This document shows, one piece after another, positions 33,085 to 42,478 of a stretch of 64,000 nucleotides of DNA. The position numbers and the translations under genes were made by a program. Source of the DNA: Phaeospirillum sp. (lineage in GTDB: Bacteria > Pseudomonadota > Alphaproteobacteria > Rhodospirillales > Magnetospirillaceae); NCBI GenBank assembly GCA_030651575.1, contig JAUSFB010000080.1, forward strand, positions 124,001-188,000. The letters are read 5' to 3'. How positions within the stretch are numbered: position 1 is the first letter of the stretch; every line of letters begins with the position of its first letter. Under the pieces are notes generated by a model, which saw nothing but the letters and a program-made list of their open reading frames with translations, did not search any database and had not been told where the DNA came from.

Positions 33085-33216
33085 CCATCGTCTCTCTGGC
33101 GACTGAGCCCCTGCTGGGAATGTCATGTGGAGCCAGACTGGCTCCTGGTCTGGCAGGAGACAGACGCGGAGCTGGTGCTGATCCGAACCGGCACCCACTC
33201 ATACCAAGGCTCGTTG
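33085..33216 (+). pseudogene. Remnant of a YafQ/RelE-type toxin gene
   Basis: The C-terminal half of a YafQ-type mRNA interferase can be read: CWECHVEPDWLLVWQETDA followed by LVLIRTGTHS. The preceding part, PHRLSGD (normally about DHPLSGDW), is in another frame, so at least one frameshift has occurred, and the N-terminal part and an antitoxin partner are not recognisable. The fragment lies just outside the island in the core chromosome. The rest of 32946-33372 holds no gene. Confidence 0.65.
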
Positions 33217-33372
33217 ATTGAGACTCACGTAGGGGATTCCTACGGCGGCTGAAATATGATTCACCATGGAAAACAGCGAGGGGGTTTTGCTTCAACGGTC
33301 CGAAATGACCGAATTGGGCCGAAAGTAGTTCGTCTGCTTTCAGGCGCGGAACGGAGAAAGCGGACGGTGCCG

Positions 33373-35175
33373 TCAGCTAGATGCTTCGGCGGCTGCTTCG
33401 ATAACCACAGGGAATGCCACAAAGAACGTACTGCCCTTGCCAATCGAAGAGTCGATCCAGATGCGTCCACCATGCTTCTCGACGATCTTCTTGCACACCG
33501 CCAGGCCGATGCCCGTGCCCTTGTATTCCCCCCGGCTATGTAGCCGCTGGAACATGCCGAATATGCGCTCGTGGTACTGGGGATCGATACCGATGCCGTT
33601 GTCGGCAACCTTGACAACGTAGCCATCGCCGTTCGTCTCGGCAGAGATCTCGACCCGCGGCGGCTCGCCGGGTCTCGCATATTTCAAGGCATTGCCGATC
33701 AGGTTCTGGAATAGGTTGACCAGTTCGACGTGAACACCGACAACGGCGGGAAGGCCATTGGCAAGCATAACCTCGCCGCCAGTTTCTTCCAAAGCATTCT
33801 TCAAGTTACTGAGTGCTTCCTTGACCGCTTCATCCAAATTAACCGTTGTTCGGCCACCGTCATGCCTACCGATTCTGGAGTATTGCAGGAGATCTATAAT
33901 TTGTTCCCGCATGCGCAACGCCCCTTCTCGGGCGAAACCGATGAATTCGCGCGCCTCTGCATCCAGGTGGTCGGCATAGCGTAGCGACAGCAGATCGACG
34001 TAGGAAACCACCATGCGGAGGGGTTCTTGCAGATCGTGCGAGGCGACATAGGCGAACTGCTCCAGTTCGCGGTTCGAGGCCTCCAGCGCCGCCGTCCGTT
34101 GGACCACCAGTTCCTCCAGATGGTCGCGGTATTGCTGCAATTCTCGCTCGACGGCCTTCAAGGTTCGGCCGACCACGATCGCTTCCTGGGGGCCGCGGTC
34201 CATGACCACCACCGCTTCGCCGCGCCCCAGGGCGAGGGCGGAAGCGGCCAGGTCGCGAACCGACTGACTGATGTTCCCACCGATCACCCAGCCCGCCGCC
34301 ACACCGGCGGTCAGCAGCACAAACACCATCGCATAGACCAGGGCGATCCGTTTCAGCGCTTCCGACTGGACCACCGTCCACGGGGTCGAGAGTCCGACCG
34401 ACCAGCCGGTTTCGGGAGAGCGGCTGAAGGCAATGATCACGTCCAGCCCATCGAGCGTTCGGGCTTCGACGATGCCTTGGTTTTGGACCCGCATCTTGGC
34501 CAGCAGCTCCGGAATCCCCTTCCGGCCGATCAACTTGTCGGCCATGTGGGTCCGGGCGGCGATCACGCCTTCGGAGTCGAACACTGCGGCCATCCGCCCC
34601 TCGGGCAGGTGCTGCTCGGTCAGCAGCCTGGTCAGGGAGTCGGTCGAGAATCCGCAGCTCAGGACATAAACGACCTTGCCGTTGCGCCGAACCGGTACTT
34701 CGATGCTGACGACCGGCAGATTCAGGACGCCGCCGATATACAGGTTGGACACCAGCGGCGCGCCGGTAACGAAGACCTTGCGGAGCAGGTCCGGGTTACC
34801 GTGCTTGGAAAGCGGCGCGCCGAAGGGGCGGACCGTGTTCACCAGTTGCTGGCCGCTTTCGTCGCTGAGGACGAAGTTAAAGCCGGGGAAGCGATCGGTA
34901 AGAACCGCCGAGGCCACCACATGAAAACGGGCGAAATCGCCGTCCTGCAACGACCTGGAGCCGGCCAGGGCCTGGGCGACATTCAGTCCGATATCGAAAT
35001 TACGATCGACGGCGGCGACCATGGCCCGGGTCGTCTGCAGCATATCGATCTCAAGCTGCTTCTTCTGGTTATCGTAAAGAATATAGCCGAGCAATCCCAG
35101 TGCCAGGACAGCCGGGATGACGGTCGCGAGAACGATGGCGATCAACCTGGAGCGGATGCTGGGCAGCACGTTCAC
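33373..35175 (-). CDS. Membrane sensor histidine kinase
   Basis: This 600-residue protein has a transmembrane helix near residues 10-33, a periplasmic sensor of the double-Cache type (about 35-280), a second helix near 283-305 and a HAMP-like linker. The dimerisation domain has the phospho-acceptor H380 in YVASHDLQEPLR. An HATPase domain follows with N-box NLIGNALKYA, DNGIGID and GTGIGLAV. It should autophosphorylate in response to a periplasmic small molecule and pass phosphate to a response regulator, none of which is adjacent. The kinase core resembles that of the second kinase at 40549-42426, so they may come from one expanded family. Confidence 0.93.
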   Translation of the reverse strand: MNVLPSIRSRLIAIVLATVIPAVLALGLLGYILYDNQKKQLEIDMLQTTRAMVAAVDRNFDIGLNVAQALAGSRSLQDGDFARFHVVASAVLTDRFPGFNFVLSDESGQQLVNTVRPFGAPLSKHGNPDLLRKVFVTGAPLVSNLYIGGVLNLPVVSIEVPVRRNGKVVYVLSCGFSTDSLTRLLTEQHLPEGRMAAVFDSEGVIAARTHMADKLIGRKGIPELLAKMRVQNQGIVEARTLDGLDVIIAFSRSPETGWSVGLSTPWTVVQSEALKRIALVYAMVFVLLTAGVAAGWVIGGNISQSVRDLAASALALGRGEAVVVMDRGPQEAIVVGRTLKAVERELQQYRDHLEELVVQRTAALEASNRELEQFAYVASHDLQEPLRMVVSYVDLLSLRYADHLDAEAREFIGFAREGALRMREQIIDLLQYSRIGRHDGGRTTVNLDEAVKEALSNLKNALEETGGEVMLANGLPAVVGVHVELVNLFQNLIGNALKYARPGEPPRVEISAETNGDGYVVKVADNGIGIDPQYHERIFGMFQRLHSRGEYKGTGIGLAVCKKIVEKHGGRIWIDSSIGKGSTFFVAFPVVIEAAAEASS

Positions 35176-35431
35176 AGCCAGAATTGCCTCAACTCCGAAA
35201 TCCGGGCGCAGGAAGCATGGCGACCTGCCCCGCTTTCCTTCAATTGGTCCATTATCAACACCAGAATAGTCCAGCCCCGGCCCGACTGGAAGGCGGAATT
35301 GGCAAAGCGGACGCTGCCATGGAACGGTGATTCGGCCGCTCGTGACCTACCCCGGTCATTCCGGTGCGTCCCCAAGATCTGACGTTCGCGGCAACGTCAT
35401 TATTTGGAAGGGGGTGATCGAAAGCCGGAAC

Positions 35432-35953
35432 CTAAAGCGGATCGTGGTGTGGCGGCCGAGGCTCGGTTGGAGCAGGGGGGGAACGCTCAATGGTCAGAGC
35501 GATATCGGCCTTGAGCAGGGCCATTGCATCACGCAGATTCAACGCGACTGGCCGCAACAGACGGGGTGGAGCCCTCGTCAGCGAAGCCAGAAGATTGCCG
35601 CTTCGCGCGTCGATGATATCGGCGCTCGGTTGGCTTTCCCCATCCCAAGTGAAACTCAAGCGGATGAGGTAATCCGCCCCAGACTGGCCGGGAGGAATAA
35701 TCTGAGTAAACAGATTTGAGAGGTCGGCAACGGCATGGTTTTGCATGGGGATGAAGAAATCATTGCTAAGACCGCCGCCACTCCGCATATCCGTTACTTC
35801 GATCGTTACTGCCGCCTGAATAACCTTTGGCGGTGGCGTCGGAGTGTATGTTGCCCACGACCATTCATAGTCGGCGGGCGAGGCCAGACCTGCCATGGAC
35901 CATCCGGTCAGCGCCAAGAGGAGGCACAGCAGGCGAGGAAGGGAATGCCTCAT
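35432..35953 (-). CDS. Exported hypothetical protein
   Basis: A 173-residue protein with signal peptide MRHSLPRLLCLLLALTGWSMAGLASP. The mature part contains a repeat-like beta pattern (VIQAAVTIEVTDMRSGGG, YLIRLSFTWDGE) and a proline-rich C-terminus. It starts four bases after the stop of the upstream TPR gene, so the two form an operon and both products are exported. No family is recognised. Confidence 0.7.
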   Translation of the reverse strand: MRHSLPRLLCLLLALTGWSMAGLASPADYEWSWATYTPTPPPKVIQAAVTIEVTDMRSGGGLSNDFFIPMQNHAVADLSNLFTQIIPPGQSGADYLIRLSFTWDGESQPSADIIDARSGNLLASLTRAPPRLLRPVALNLRDAMALLKADIALTIERSPPAPTEPRPPHHDPL

Positions 35954-35957
35954 CGCT

Positions 35958-37202
35958 TCACTCCCTTACCCTGGCGAGGGCTTGGGCCGCCACGGCGGCG
36001 GCGGCGGCCACAGTGATTCCACTCTTGACGGGGGTTTCGGTCCTGGCCACCTCCATCAGGCGGGGAATATCGCTGGAATCGCCGCCGCTGATATCATGGG
36101 CCACCACCACCCAGCGGAAAACCGCCGCGAGTGCGACGTCGCCCCGCGCGGCCGCCAAGTCGCGAAGGAACCGAGCCCGGCTGGACGGATCCTCCAATTC
36201 AGCTAACGCCGCAGCCTCACTGGTTTCAGGGAAGGATACGCTTCTGGCGACAATGGTCATGGCTTGGGCCAGCGACCGATTTGCTCCGGCAGGAGCGCGA
36301 GGCAGGTTCTTTTCGGCCTCCGCCAGGGCCTCGGCCCCCTTACCGGCATCGCCGGCCCGAACCAAGGCGGTGGAGATTGCGGCCAGCACCAGGGCCTTTG
36401 CCGCCGGATTCGACTCGCCGTCGATCCTGTCCGCCAAGGCCATCGCTTCGCCGATATTGCCGCGCCGCGCCATCAGTACGGCAACGCGCGACCGCATATA
36501 GGATGCTTCGTTTTGATTAGCGATGGCTTCGGTGGTTATCGCCGCTGCGGCAAAGTCATCACGCTGGGCTTGCGCGACGGCGATCTCCGCCATCGCCCAT
36601 GATCGAACCGCCTCAGCGCCAGGACGTTCGGCCTCGGCGCGCGCGCCAGAAAAATTTCCGCGTCGAGCTTGGGCGGCGGCCACAGCGGCGATACCCCAGT
36701 CCGGCTTGCCGCCGCCGGACGGGGCCTGCCTTTCCAGAGCCTGGGCGGTAGAGATATCGCCCGCTTCGGCATAGGCTCGCATCATGGCGGAAAGAACAGC
36801 CGTTTTCTCTTTCGGCGAGCTCAACTCGCCAAGGATGCGCCGGGCGACATCAAGCAATTGTTGGATACGCACATCCAAGGCGGCATCCATCTCGGCGATG
36901 CGGCCTTTGACCTTGTTGACATTGGCCGCTCCCGGAGCCGCCGCCAGATAGGCGCGGAACCATGCAATGGCCTCCGCCTCGTGGCCACCCATCCGGTCGT
37001 GAACCAGTCCGAGATTGAGCATCACCGCCGCATCACCGGGCATCTCGGCATGAGCGGCGCGGAAATAGCGCAGAGCCAGCGGCCACTGCCCCTGACGGGC
37101 CATGGCCACTCCGCGCTCCATTTCGGCCGCGCCATCGGCTAGGGCCATCACCGGGCCGCCCACCAACAGGGCCGTCAGAAGAAGGATGCGGGATACCAGC
37201 AT
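35958..37202 (-). CDS. Exported TPR-repeat protein
   Basis: This protein (414 residues from MLVSRILLLTALLVGG) has a signal peptide ending near ALA-DG. TPR-like helical pairs follow (WPLALRYFRAAHAEMPGDAAVMLNLGLVHDRMGGHEAEAIAWFR in register), then an alanine-rich helical array to the end. It is probably a periplasmic scaffold. ATG 37202 is favoured by the GAGAG upstream and by the better signal peptide; ATG 37214 is the alternative. It is divergent from another exported TPR protein at 37340, which suggests a shared role. Confidence 0.8.
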   Translation of the reverse strand: MLVSRILLLTALLVGGPVMALADGAAEMERGVAMARQGQWPLALRYFRAAHAEMPGDAAVMLNLGLVHDRMGGHEAEAIAWFRAYLAAAPGAANVNKVKGRIAEMDAALDVRIQQLLDVARRILGELSSPKEKTAVLSAMMRAYAEAGDISTAQALERQAPSGGGKPDWGIAAVAAAQARRGNFSGARAEAERPGAEAVRSWAMAEIAVAQAQRDDFAAAAITTEAIANQNEASYMRSRVAVLMARRGNIGEAMALADRIDGESNPAAKALVLAAISTALVRAGDAGKGAEALAEAEKNLPRAPAGANRSLAQAMTIVARSVSFPETSEAAALAELEDPSSRARFLRDLAAARGDVALAAVFRWVVVAHDISGGDSSDIPRLMEVARTETPVKSGITVAAAAAVAAQALARVRE

Positions 37203-37339
37203 GAAATCTCTCATTCTATCTGGGGATTAAGCATATCCATAACGACCGGCGACCTCAAATGATCGTGAGGGTTCTGTGCGGATATAGAATTGATTTTTTG
37301 CTATGATGGGTCCGAATTCAGACGGTCTCGGAGGCTTTC

Positions 37340-38968
37340 ATGCCTGCTATTGGCGGTCGCATCTCGGTTATCCTTGTGTTGGGGCTGGTCGGAATCGGTC
37401 TCGATTCCCCGGTCGCCTTCGCCCAGGTTCCGTCCATAGGGGCCGCAGGCGTCTGTGAGCCGGGGGGCAATTGGCAGTCCGGTTGCCGGGGGGCCATGCC
37501 GACCGCTCCCCGTGCAGGAACCCGGACGGGTGGCGGAAAGGGACGCTCGGCAGGTGGTGGTCAGGCCAGCGCCGCCATAGGCGCCATGCAAGGCGCAATG
37601 AGCGTTATGGGGATGGTCATGGACGGCATCGCCCAGATGGAAGCCGCCCAGCAGCAACAGCGCGCGGCGCAGGCCCAGAGGTTCAATCAGCAAGGCATCG
37701 CCTTCTACAATCAAAATGACTGGCAAGCCGCGTCCAATACCTTCAGCCAGGCGCTGGCCATGGTTCCCGGTGACGAAAACATCCGCGCCAATCTGCTGGA
37801 AGCGAACCGAATGCTGACGGCTCAGGCCCAGGAGGCCGAGCGGCGCAATCAGGCCCAACTGGCTGAATCGCGCCAGAGAATCGGCGCCATGCTGGGCGGC
37901 TTGCAGTCCGGCGGGCTTGCCGGGGGCTCGGGTGACGCCGCGCTTGCTCCCGCCGGAACCGCGATCTTTGGAACCGGCGGCGGTGGGGCGCCTCCGCAAA
38001 TCAAGCGAGAGACCAGACCGGCTTCCGGCTCCAAGGATCTGGATTTTGTCTCCGATAAGGCAAGCCTCTACAGCAAGGGCAACCGCTGGAGCGCCACTCC
38101 CGATATGAGGCCGACATCCGCCAAGGCGGGTTCCGATGGCAAGTTGGACTTCATTTCAGCGGAACCCCGCCCATTGAAAGTCTCCCTTGCCCCGCCATCA
38201 CAGGTATCGGCGCGTAAGGATGCGGATGGCATGGTGCGCGCCGCCATGTTGGCATCCAACGGAGACTGGGAAAAAGCGCGATCAAAATTGGTCGTCGCCG
38301 CCAAAAACGCTCCCGGCAACCCGGAAGCCCAGACGGCTCTGCGGCGGTTCGAAGGGCTCTACCGTGAATATCGGCGCGACGTCACTCAGATCGATGGCGC
38401 GCCCCCCTCCTCCAGGGAGCCTCGCCAGACGGCAGGCCTCGTCCCTCCTCGGCAGATTCCCGACGGCGAGGGAGATGCTGCCCACGAGGCGAACAGACTA
38501 GGCAACGAGGCGTTTTACGATGCCGCCAACGGCGATTTGGGCCGAGCCCGCGAGCATTTGGAACGGGCTGTTCGGCTGACTCCCGAGGATGCGGGTGTGA
38601 AAAGCGCGTTGAGCCAATTGGACACCTTGGAGACTGCGGCCCAGGAACGGCGGAGCAGGCAAATCGATGACCCTCAGCTTCAATGGGCGCCGCACGAGTC
38701 CCAGGCCCGCGCCAAGGCCGAGGCGGTGAAGGGGCGCTGGGCGTTGGAACATGGCTATTACGACGTGGCTGCAGAAAGCTATCTCAACGCCTATGTCTGG
38801 GATCCCTCCCGACGGGATTCCTACCATAACGGCTATGTGGCGTCGCGGGTGGGTGTGGTTCTTCACCAGGGCCATCGGCGCAATCCGGTCGCCGCGACCG
38901 GAGACACCATTCTCGATGCACCACCGGGGGGAGACGAGGTCGGTTTGTTCGATAATTTACGGCGTTGA
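37340..38968 (+). CDS. Exported TPR-repeat protein
   Basis: A 542-residue protein with signal peptide MPAIGGRISVILVLGLVGIG...AFAQ. A Gly/Gln/Met-rich region (about 60-110) is followed by a TPR unit (FNQQGIAFYNQNDWQAASNTF), a Gln/Ala-rich helix, a proline-glycine linker and further TPR units near 290-450 (AANGDLGRAREHLERAVRL). Two cysteines near the mature N-terminus may form a disulfide. It is probably a periplasmic or outer-membrane-associated scaffold. The 137-bp gap to the divergent TPR gene must hold both promoters. Confidence 0.82.
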   Translation: MPAIGGRISVILVLGLVGIGLDSPVAFAQVPSIGAAGVCEPGGNWQSGCRGAMPTAPRAGTRTGGGKGRSAGGGQASAAIGAMQGAMSVMGMVMDGIAQMEAAQQQQRAAQAQRFNQQGIAFYNQNDWQAASNTFSQALAMVPGDENIRANLLEANRMLTAQAQEAERRNQAQLAESRQRIGAMLGGLQSGGLAGGSGDAALAPAGTAIFGTGGGGAPPQIKRETRPASGSKDLDFVSDKASLYSKGNRWSATPDMRPTSAKAGSDGKLDFISAEPRPLKVSLAPPSQVSARKDADGMVRAAMLASNGDWEKARSKLVVAAKNAPGNPEAQTALRRFEGLYREYRRDVTQIDGAPPSSREPRQTAGLVPPRQIPDGEGDAAHEANRLGNEAFYDAANGDLGRAREHLERAVRLTPEDAGVKSALSQLDTLETAAQERRSRQIDDPQLQWAPHESQARAKAEAVKGRWALEHGYYDVAAESYLNAYVWDPSRRDSYHNGYVASRVGVVLHQGHRRNPVAATGDTILDAPPGGDEVGLFDNLRR

Positions 38969-39302
38969 TCACCTTCTTTGATGGATGTCGGGCGCATCCG
39001 GGCCGGCGGAAGGACACGGAGGTGCGGTAAAGGTCCGGCGCCGCCCTCGAACGGTGAATGATCCGTAAGCGCGTCGACGCTGACCTCAACCGCACCCGAG
39101 ATAATGAAGTCGCCCTGATCGCCGCGACCGCGGCCGTGCGGCGAGGGCCAAGCAACTGTCTTGTCACGGGGCCGAAAAAGCCACATTCGCCCGAACCGGA
39201 CGAAATAATGACCGGGAGGCGGGGGCACACACCGCATGCAGCTAGTGATTCCTGACGTCGCGGCGGTGTATTAGGATGACCCCACCAGCAACGAGGTAAA
39301 AT
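38969..39302. other. Intergenic region without a supported gene
   Basis: The 334 bp between the TPR gene and the phnA-like gene contain short open frames on both strands with no ribosome site or known motif. The high GC and runs such as CGCGACCGCGG make these frames expected by chance. Confidence 0.5.
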
Positions 39303-39650
39303 ATGAACAGCGAATTGAAATGCCCGAAGTGCAGTTCCGAGCACGTATATCAGGATGCAAGCCTCTGGATCTGCCCGGAATGCACCCACGAATGGAACCC
39401 CGGCGCCTCCGACGCTGAAGCTCCGCAGGACCAAAGCGTGCGGGACAGCAATGGCAACGTGCTGGCCGATGGCGACTCCGTGACCGTGATCAAGGATCTG
39501 AAGGTCAAGGGCTCGTCGCTGGTTGTCAAAGGCGGGACCAAGGTGAAGGGCATCCGGTTGGTGGACGGAGCCGATGGCCACAACATCTCCTGCAAAATCG
39601 ACGGAATCGGCGCGATGAATTTGAAGTCCGAGTTCGTGAAGAAAGCCTAG
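39303..39650 (+). CDS. PhnA/YjdM-family zinc-ribbon protein
   Basis: This 115-residue protein has two CxxC knuckles at its N-terminus (CPKCSS and CPECTH) and the beta-rich PhnA domain ([21 protein letters not shown], then [12 protein letters not shown]). Family members were once linked to phosphonate use, but their function is not established. Length and motif order are normal. It stands alone, with its own ribosome site (AGGTAAA weakly) before ATG 39303. Confidence 0.92.
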   Translation: MNSELKCPKCSSEHVYQDASLWICPECTHEWNPGASDAEAPQDQSVRDSNGNVLADGDSVTVIKDLKVKGSSLVVKGGTKVKGIRLVDGADGHNISCKIDGIGAMNLKSEFVKKA

Positions 39651-39662
39651 CGATCAGGAGAG

Positions 39663-39718
39663 GCGGGGCCTCGTGCGGGAAGGGCATGGTATGGCCCGAT
39701 TGGACAAAGAGGCCCCGC
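39663..39718. other. Long inverted repeat after the PhnA-like gene
   Basis: GCGGGGCCTC (39663-39672) pairs perfectly with GAGGCCCCGC (39709-39718). The 36-base loop contains a smaller imperfect hairpin (GGGCAT with ATGGCCC). It lies between the PhnA-like gene and the binding-protein gene and may end the first transcript, though no T-tract follows. Confidence 0.5.
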
Positions 39719-39781
39719 ATCGGCAAGGCTGGCCCAAAACGGGGGCTGCGACAAGCCGATAACTGATGTACTCTATACCTT

Positions 39782-40549
39782 ATGGTTAATATGCCTACCC
39801 AATGGACTAAGGTGACGGTGTTCGTCGCCATCCTGCTTGGCGCCGTCGCCGGAGGTGGCGCAGCGGCGGCCGATGGCGTGTTGACACTGTCGACCGGCAT
39901 GATCGCGCCGTGGAGCAATCCCGAGGGAACCGGATTTCACCAGATTCTGATCCGTGAAGTGTTTGTCCGCGTCGGCGCCCGGGCGGAGGTTGATGTCAAT
40001 TTGGCCTCATCGCGGGCTTTCCGCCTGGCCGACGACGGAGTGACCGATGGGCTAGCCGGGCGGGTGGCGGGAATGGAAAAGGATTTCCCCAATCTGATCC
40101 GGGTGCCCGAGCCGATGTTCTTCAACGACTTCGTCGCCTGCACGGCAGGAGAGCCCCCGCCTCAACGCTGGGACGAGCTTGCGCCCCATGCCGTGGCCCA
40201 CATCATCGGCTGGCAGATTTTCGAACGCAACCTGCCGACTGTCCGCGATCTCGCCGTGGCCAAGGATGCTGTGCAACTGGTCGGCCTGCTCCGCGCCGAG
40301 CGCACCGAGGTGATCCTGCACGAACGCTGGCAGGCGCTGTGGCAGGCTAAGTCCATGAACCAGCCGATCAAATGCGGCCAGACGCCGCTGGCGCGGGTTC
40401 CCATGTATATCTACCTCAACCGCAAGCATGAGGGCTTGGTGGACAAGGTCGCCGCCGAGCTGGGGCGGATGAAGGATGACGGCTCGTACCAAGCCTTGGC
40501 CGAGCAGGTGTTCGGCGGCCTCGGAACCTCGGTCACCGGCGTGAAGTGA
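39782..40549 (+). CDS. Periplasmic solute-binding-like protein coupled to a sensor kinase
   Basis: A 255-residue exported protein (signal peptide ending GGGAAAADG) with the general layout of family 3 solute-binding proteins: LTLSTGMIAPWSNPEGTGFHQILIREVF at the start of lobe 1, and MYIYLNRKHEGLVDKVAAELGRMKDDGSYQAL at the C-terminus. No transporter genes are adjacent. Its stop overlaps the start of the kinase gene, so it most likely serves as a periplasmic ligand sensor for that kinase. This is inference from the gene pair. ATG 39791 is an alternative start. Confidence 0.8.
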   Translation: MVNMPTQWTKVTVFVAILLGAVAGGGAAAADGVLTLSTGMIAPWSNPEGTGFHQILIREVFVRVGARAEVDVNLASSRAFRLADDGVTDGLAGRVAGMEKDFPNLIRVPEPMFFNDFVACTAGEPPPQRWDELAPHAVAHIIGWQIFERNLPTVRDLAVAKDAVQLVGLLRAERTEVILHERWQALWQAKSMNQPIKCGQTPLARVPMYIYLNRKHEGLVDKVAAELGRMKDDGSYQALAEQVFGGLGTSVTGVK

Positions 40550-42426
40550 TGGACAATGCCGGTCGTTGGCCACGCAACCCGCTGGCCCACCAGCTGATCG
40601 TGCGACTGTTCCTCATCGGCCTGATCATCTCCCTGACGGTGTCGGTGGCGGTCGTGGCAGCGGAGTACTATCAGGCCAAGACGCACGCCATCGAACGCTT
40701 CGAACAGATCGAGGACGGCCACCTCGTCAGCATTCGGGAGAACGTCTGGCTACAGGACCGCGAACGGCTCGACGTCCTGGTGGCGGGAATCGCCAATCTG
40801 CCCTATATCCGCCGTGCCTCGGTCGTTGACGCCAACGATCAGGTGATCGCGACCGCCGGCAAGCCGGAGGGCGAGGATCTGCTTGTCCGGACCTATTCCC
40901 TGACGCGAAGCTATCTCGGCCGCGACGTTAATCTTGGCAATCTGATCATCACCGCCAGCCTCGCCGATATCCGCCAGCCGATCATAGAGCGGGCCTGGAT
41001 GGTTCTGCTGGCCGATTTCGTCATCGCGCTGGCGGTATCAGCAGCCCTATACCGACTGGTCCTGCCGCTGGTGACGCGGCCGCTGGAGCGCATGGCGGCC
41101 CATGCCCGCGCCATCGGAAAGGCTGATCTCGGCAATCTTCCCGCCCCCCCTTGGCCGACCGATGCCGTCAATGACGAATTCCTGGACCTCGCCGTCGCAT
41201 TTGCCGAAATGAGCAAGGCGATCCGACAATCCTACGAGGCTCTGGTCAACAGCGAGACCCGCTATCGCGCCTTGTTCGATAATTCGCCGATTTCCCTATG
41301 GGAAGAGGATTTCTCCGCCGTCAAGACCACCATCGATGCGATGCGGCAAAGCATTGGAAGCGATTTCGCCGGATATCTCCACCATCACCCGGAGTTTGCC
41401 CGCCAGTGTGCCGGGCTGGTCAAGGTGATTGAAGTCAACGCCGCCACCCTGACCCTGCACGGGGCCACCGACCGCGACACCTTGCTTCGCGGCCTCGGCA
41501 CGACCTTCACGCCACGATCATTCGAGGCCTTCGAGCGCCAGTTGCTGGCGATCTGGGCAAATGAATGGCAACTGACGGCGGATGCCGAAGTCTGCACCCT
41601 CGATGGTCGGATCCGTCATGTGGTGGTTCATTGGCTGGTGCCGCTGGATCATCGGCGGAACCTCGAACGGGTGGTCCTGGCGCTGGAAGATGTCACCGAG
41701 CGCGTGCTGGCCGAACGTTCGCTGGAAGCATCCATGAGCCGCCTGATCGAAGCGAACAGCGAGTTGGAACGGTTCGCCTTTGTCGCGGCCCATGATCTCC
41801 AGGAACCGGTTCGCGGCATCGTCAGTTTCTCCCAATTGCTGGGAAGAAAGCTCGGAGAATCCGCCGATACCGAAACGCACGAATTCCTCGATTTTCTCGT
41901 AGCGGCGGCCGAACGGATGCAGGCGCAGGTCCTTGGGTTGATCGGCTACACTCGGGTCGGCGCCGCCAGCCGGGCCTTTGCCGCCGTGCAACTCGACCAG
42001 ACCCTGGCCGCGGCCCGCGACGCCCTGGCCCCCGCCATCAACGCCACAGCCGCCGTCATCGAAACGTCTCCATTGCCGACGGTTCAAGGCGATGCCTCGC
42101 AACTCACGGAAGTGCTCCGCAACCTGCTCGACAATGCGCTCAAATTCACCCGCCCGGGCGTTCCGGCACGGATCCTGGTGGACGCCAGACGGAGCGGACA
42201 CGAATGGCTGATCCGCATCGAGGACAACGGGATCGGCCTCGATCCACGCTATGCCGGCGAGATATTCCAGGTGTTCCGGCGCCTGCACGGCCCCGGCGCC
42301 TATCCGGGCGCCGGCATCGGCCTGGCCACCTGCCGCCGCATCATCGAACGCCATGGCGGACGCATCTGGGTCGATTTCAGCCGAAGCGAGGGGGCAACGC
42401 TGTGCTTTACCCTTCCGGCATCATGA
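40549..42426 (+). CDS. Membrane sensor histidine kinase
   Basis: A 625-residue kinase with a first membrane helix at about 18-40, a short periplasmic part, a second helix near 150-170, a HAMP linker, and a PAS-like region (RYRALFDNSPISLWEEDF onwards, about 235-385). The phospho-acceptor H415 is in FVAAHDLQEPVR, and an HATPase domain (NLLDNALKF, DNGIGLD, GAGIGLAT) follows. It overlaps the binding-protein gene by three bases (TGATG), so signal and sensor are made together. No response regulator lies nearby. Its core is closely similar to the kinase at 33373-35175. Confidence 0.92.
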   Translation: MDNAGRWPRNPLAHQLIVRLFLIGLIISLTVSVAVVAAEYYQAKTHAIERFEQIEDGHLVSIRENVWLQDRERLDVLVAGIANLPYIRRASVVDANDQVIATAGKPEGEDLLVRTYSLTRSYLGRDVNLGNLIITASLADIRQPIIERAWMVLLADFVIALAVSAALYRLVLPLVTRPLERMAAHARAIGKADLGNLPAPPWPTDAVNDEFLDLAVAFAEMSKAIRQSYEALVNSETRYRALFDNSPISLWEEDFSAVKTTIDAMRQSIGSDFAGYLHHHPEFARQCAGLVKVIEVNAATLTLHGATDRDTLLRGLGTTFTPRSFEAFERQLLAIWANEWQLTADAEVCTLDGRIRHVVVHWLVPLDHRRNLERVVLALEDVTERVLAERSLEASMSRLIEANSELERFAFVAAHDLQEPVRGIVSFSQLLGRKLGESADTETHEFLDFLVAAAERMQAQVLGLIGYTRVGAASRAFAAVQLDQTLAAARDALAPAINATAAVIETSPLPTVQGDASQLTEVLRNLLDNALKFTRPGVPARILVDARRSGHEWLIRIEDNGIGLDPRYAGEIFQVFRRLHGPGAYPGAGIGLATCRRIIERHGGRIWVDFSRSEGATLCFTLPAS

Positions 42427-42478
42427 GCGGATCGAAATCACAAGTTGGACTTATACGAACAAACATGGGGCTGCCATT

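Noticed and set aside
39058-39255. Small gene between the TPR protein and the PhnA-like protein
   Set aside because: No ribosome site, no motif, and equally long frames exist on the other strand.
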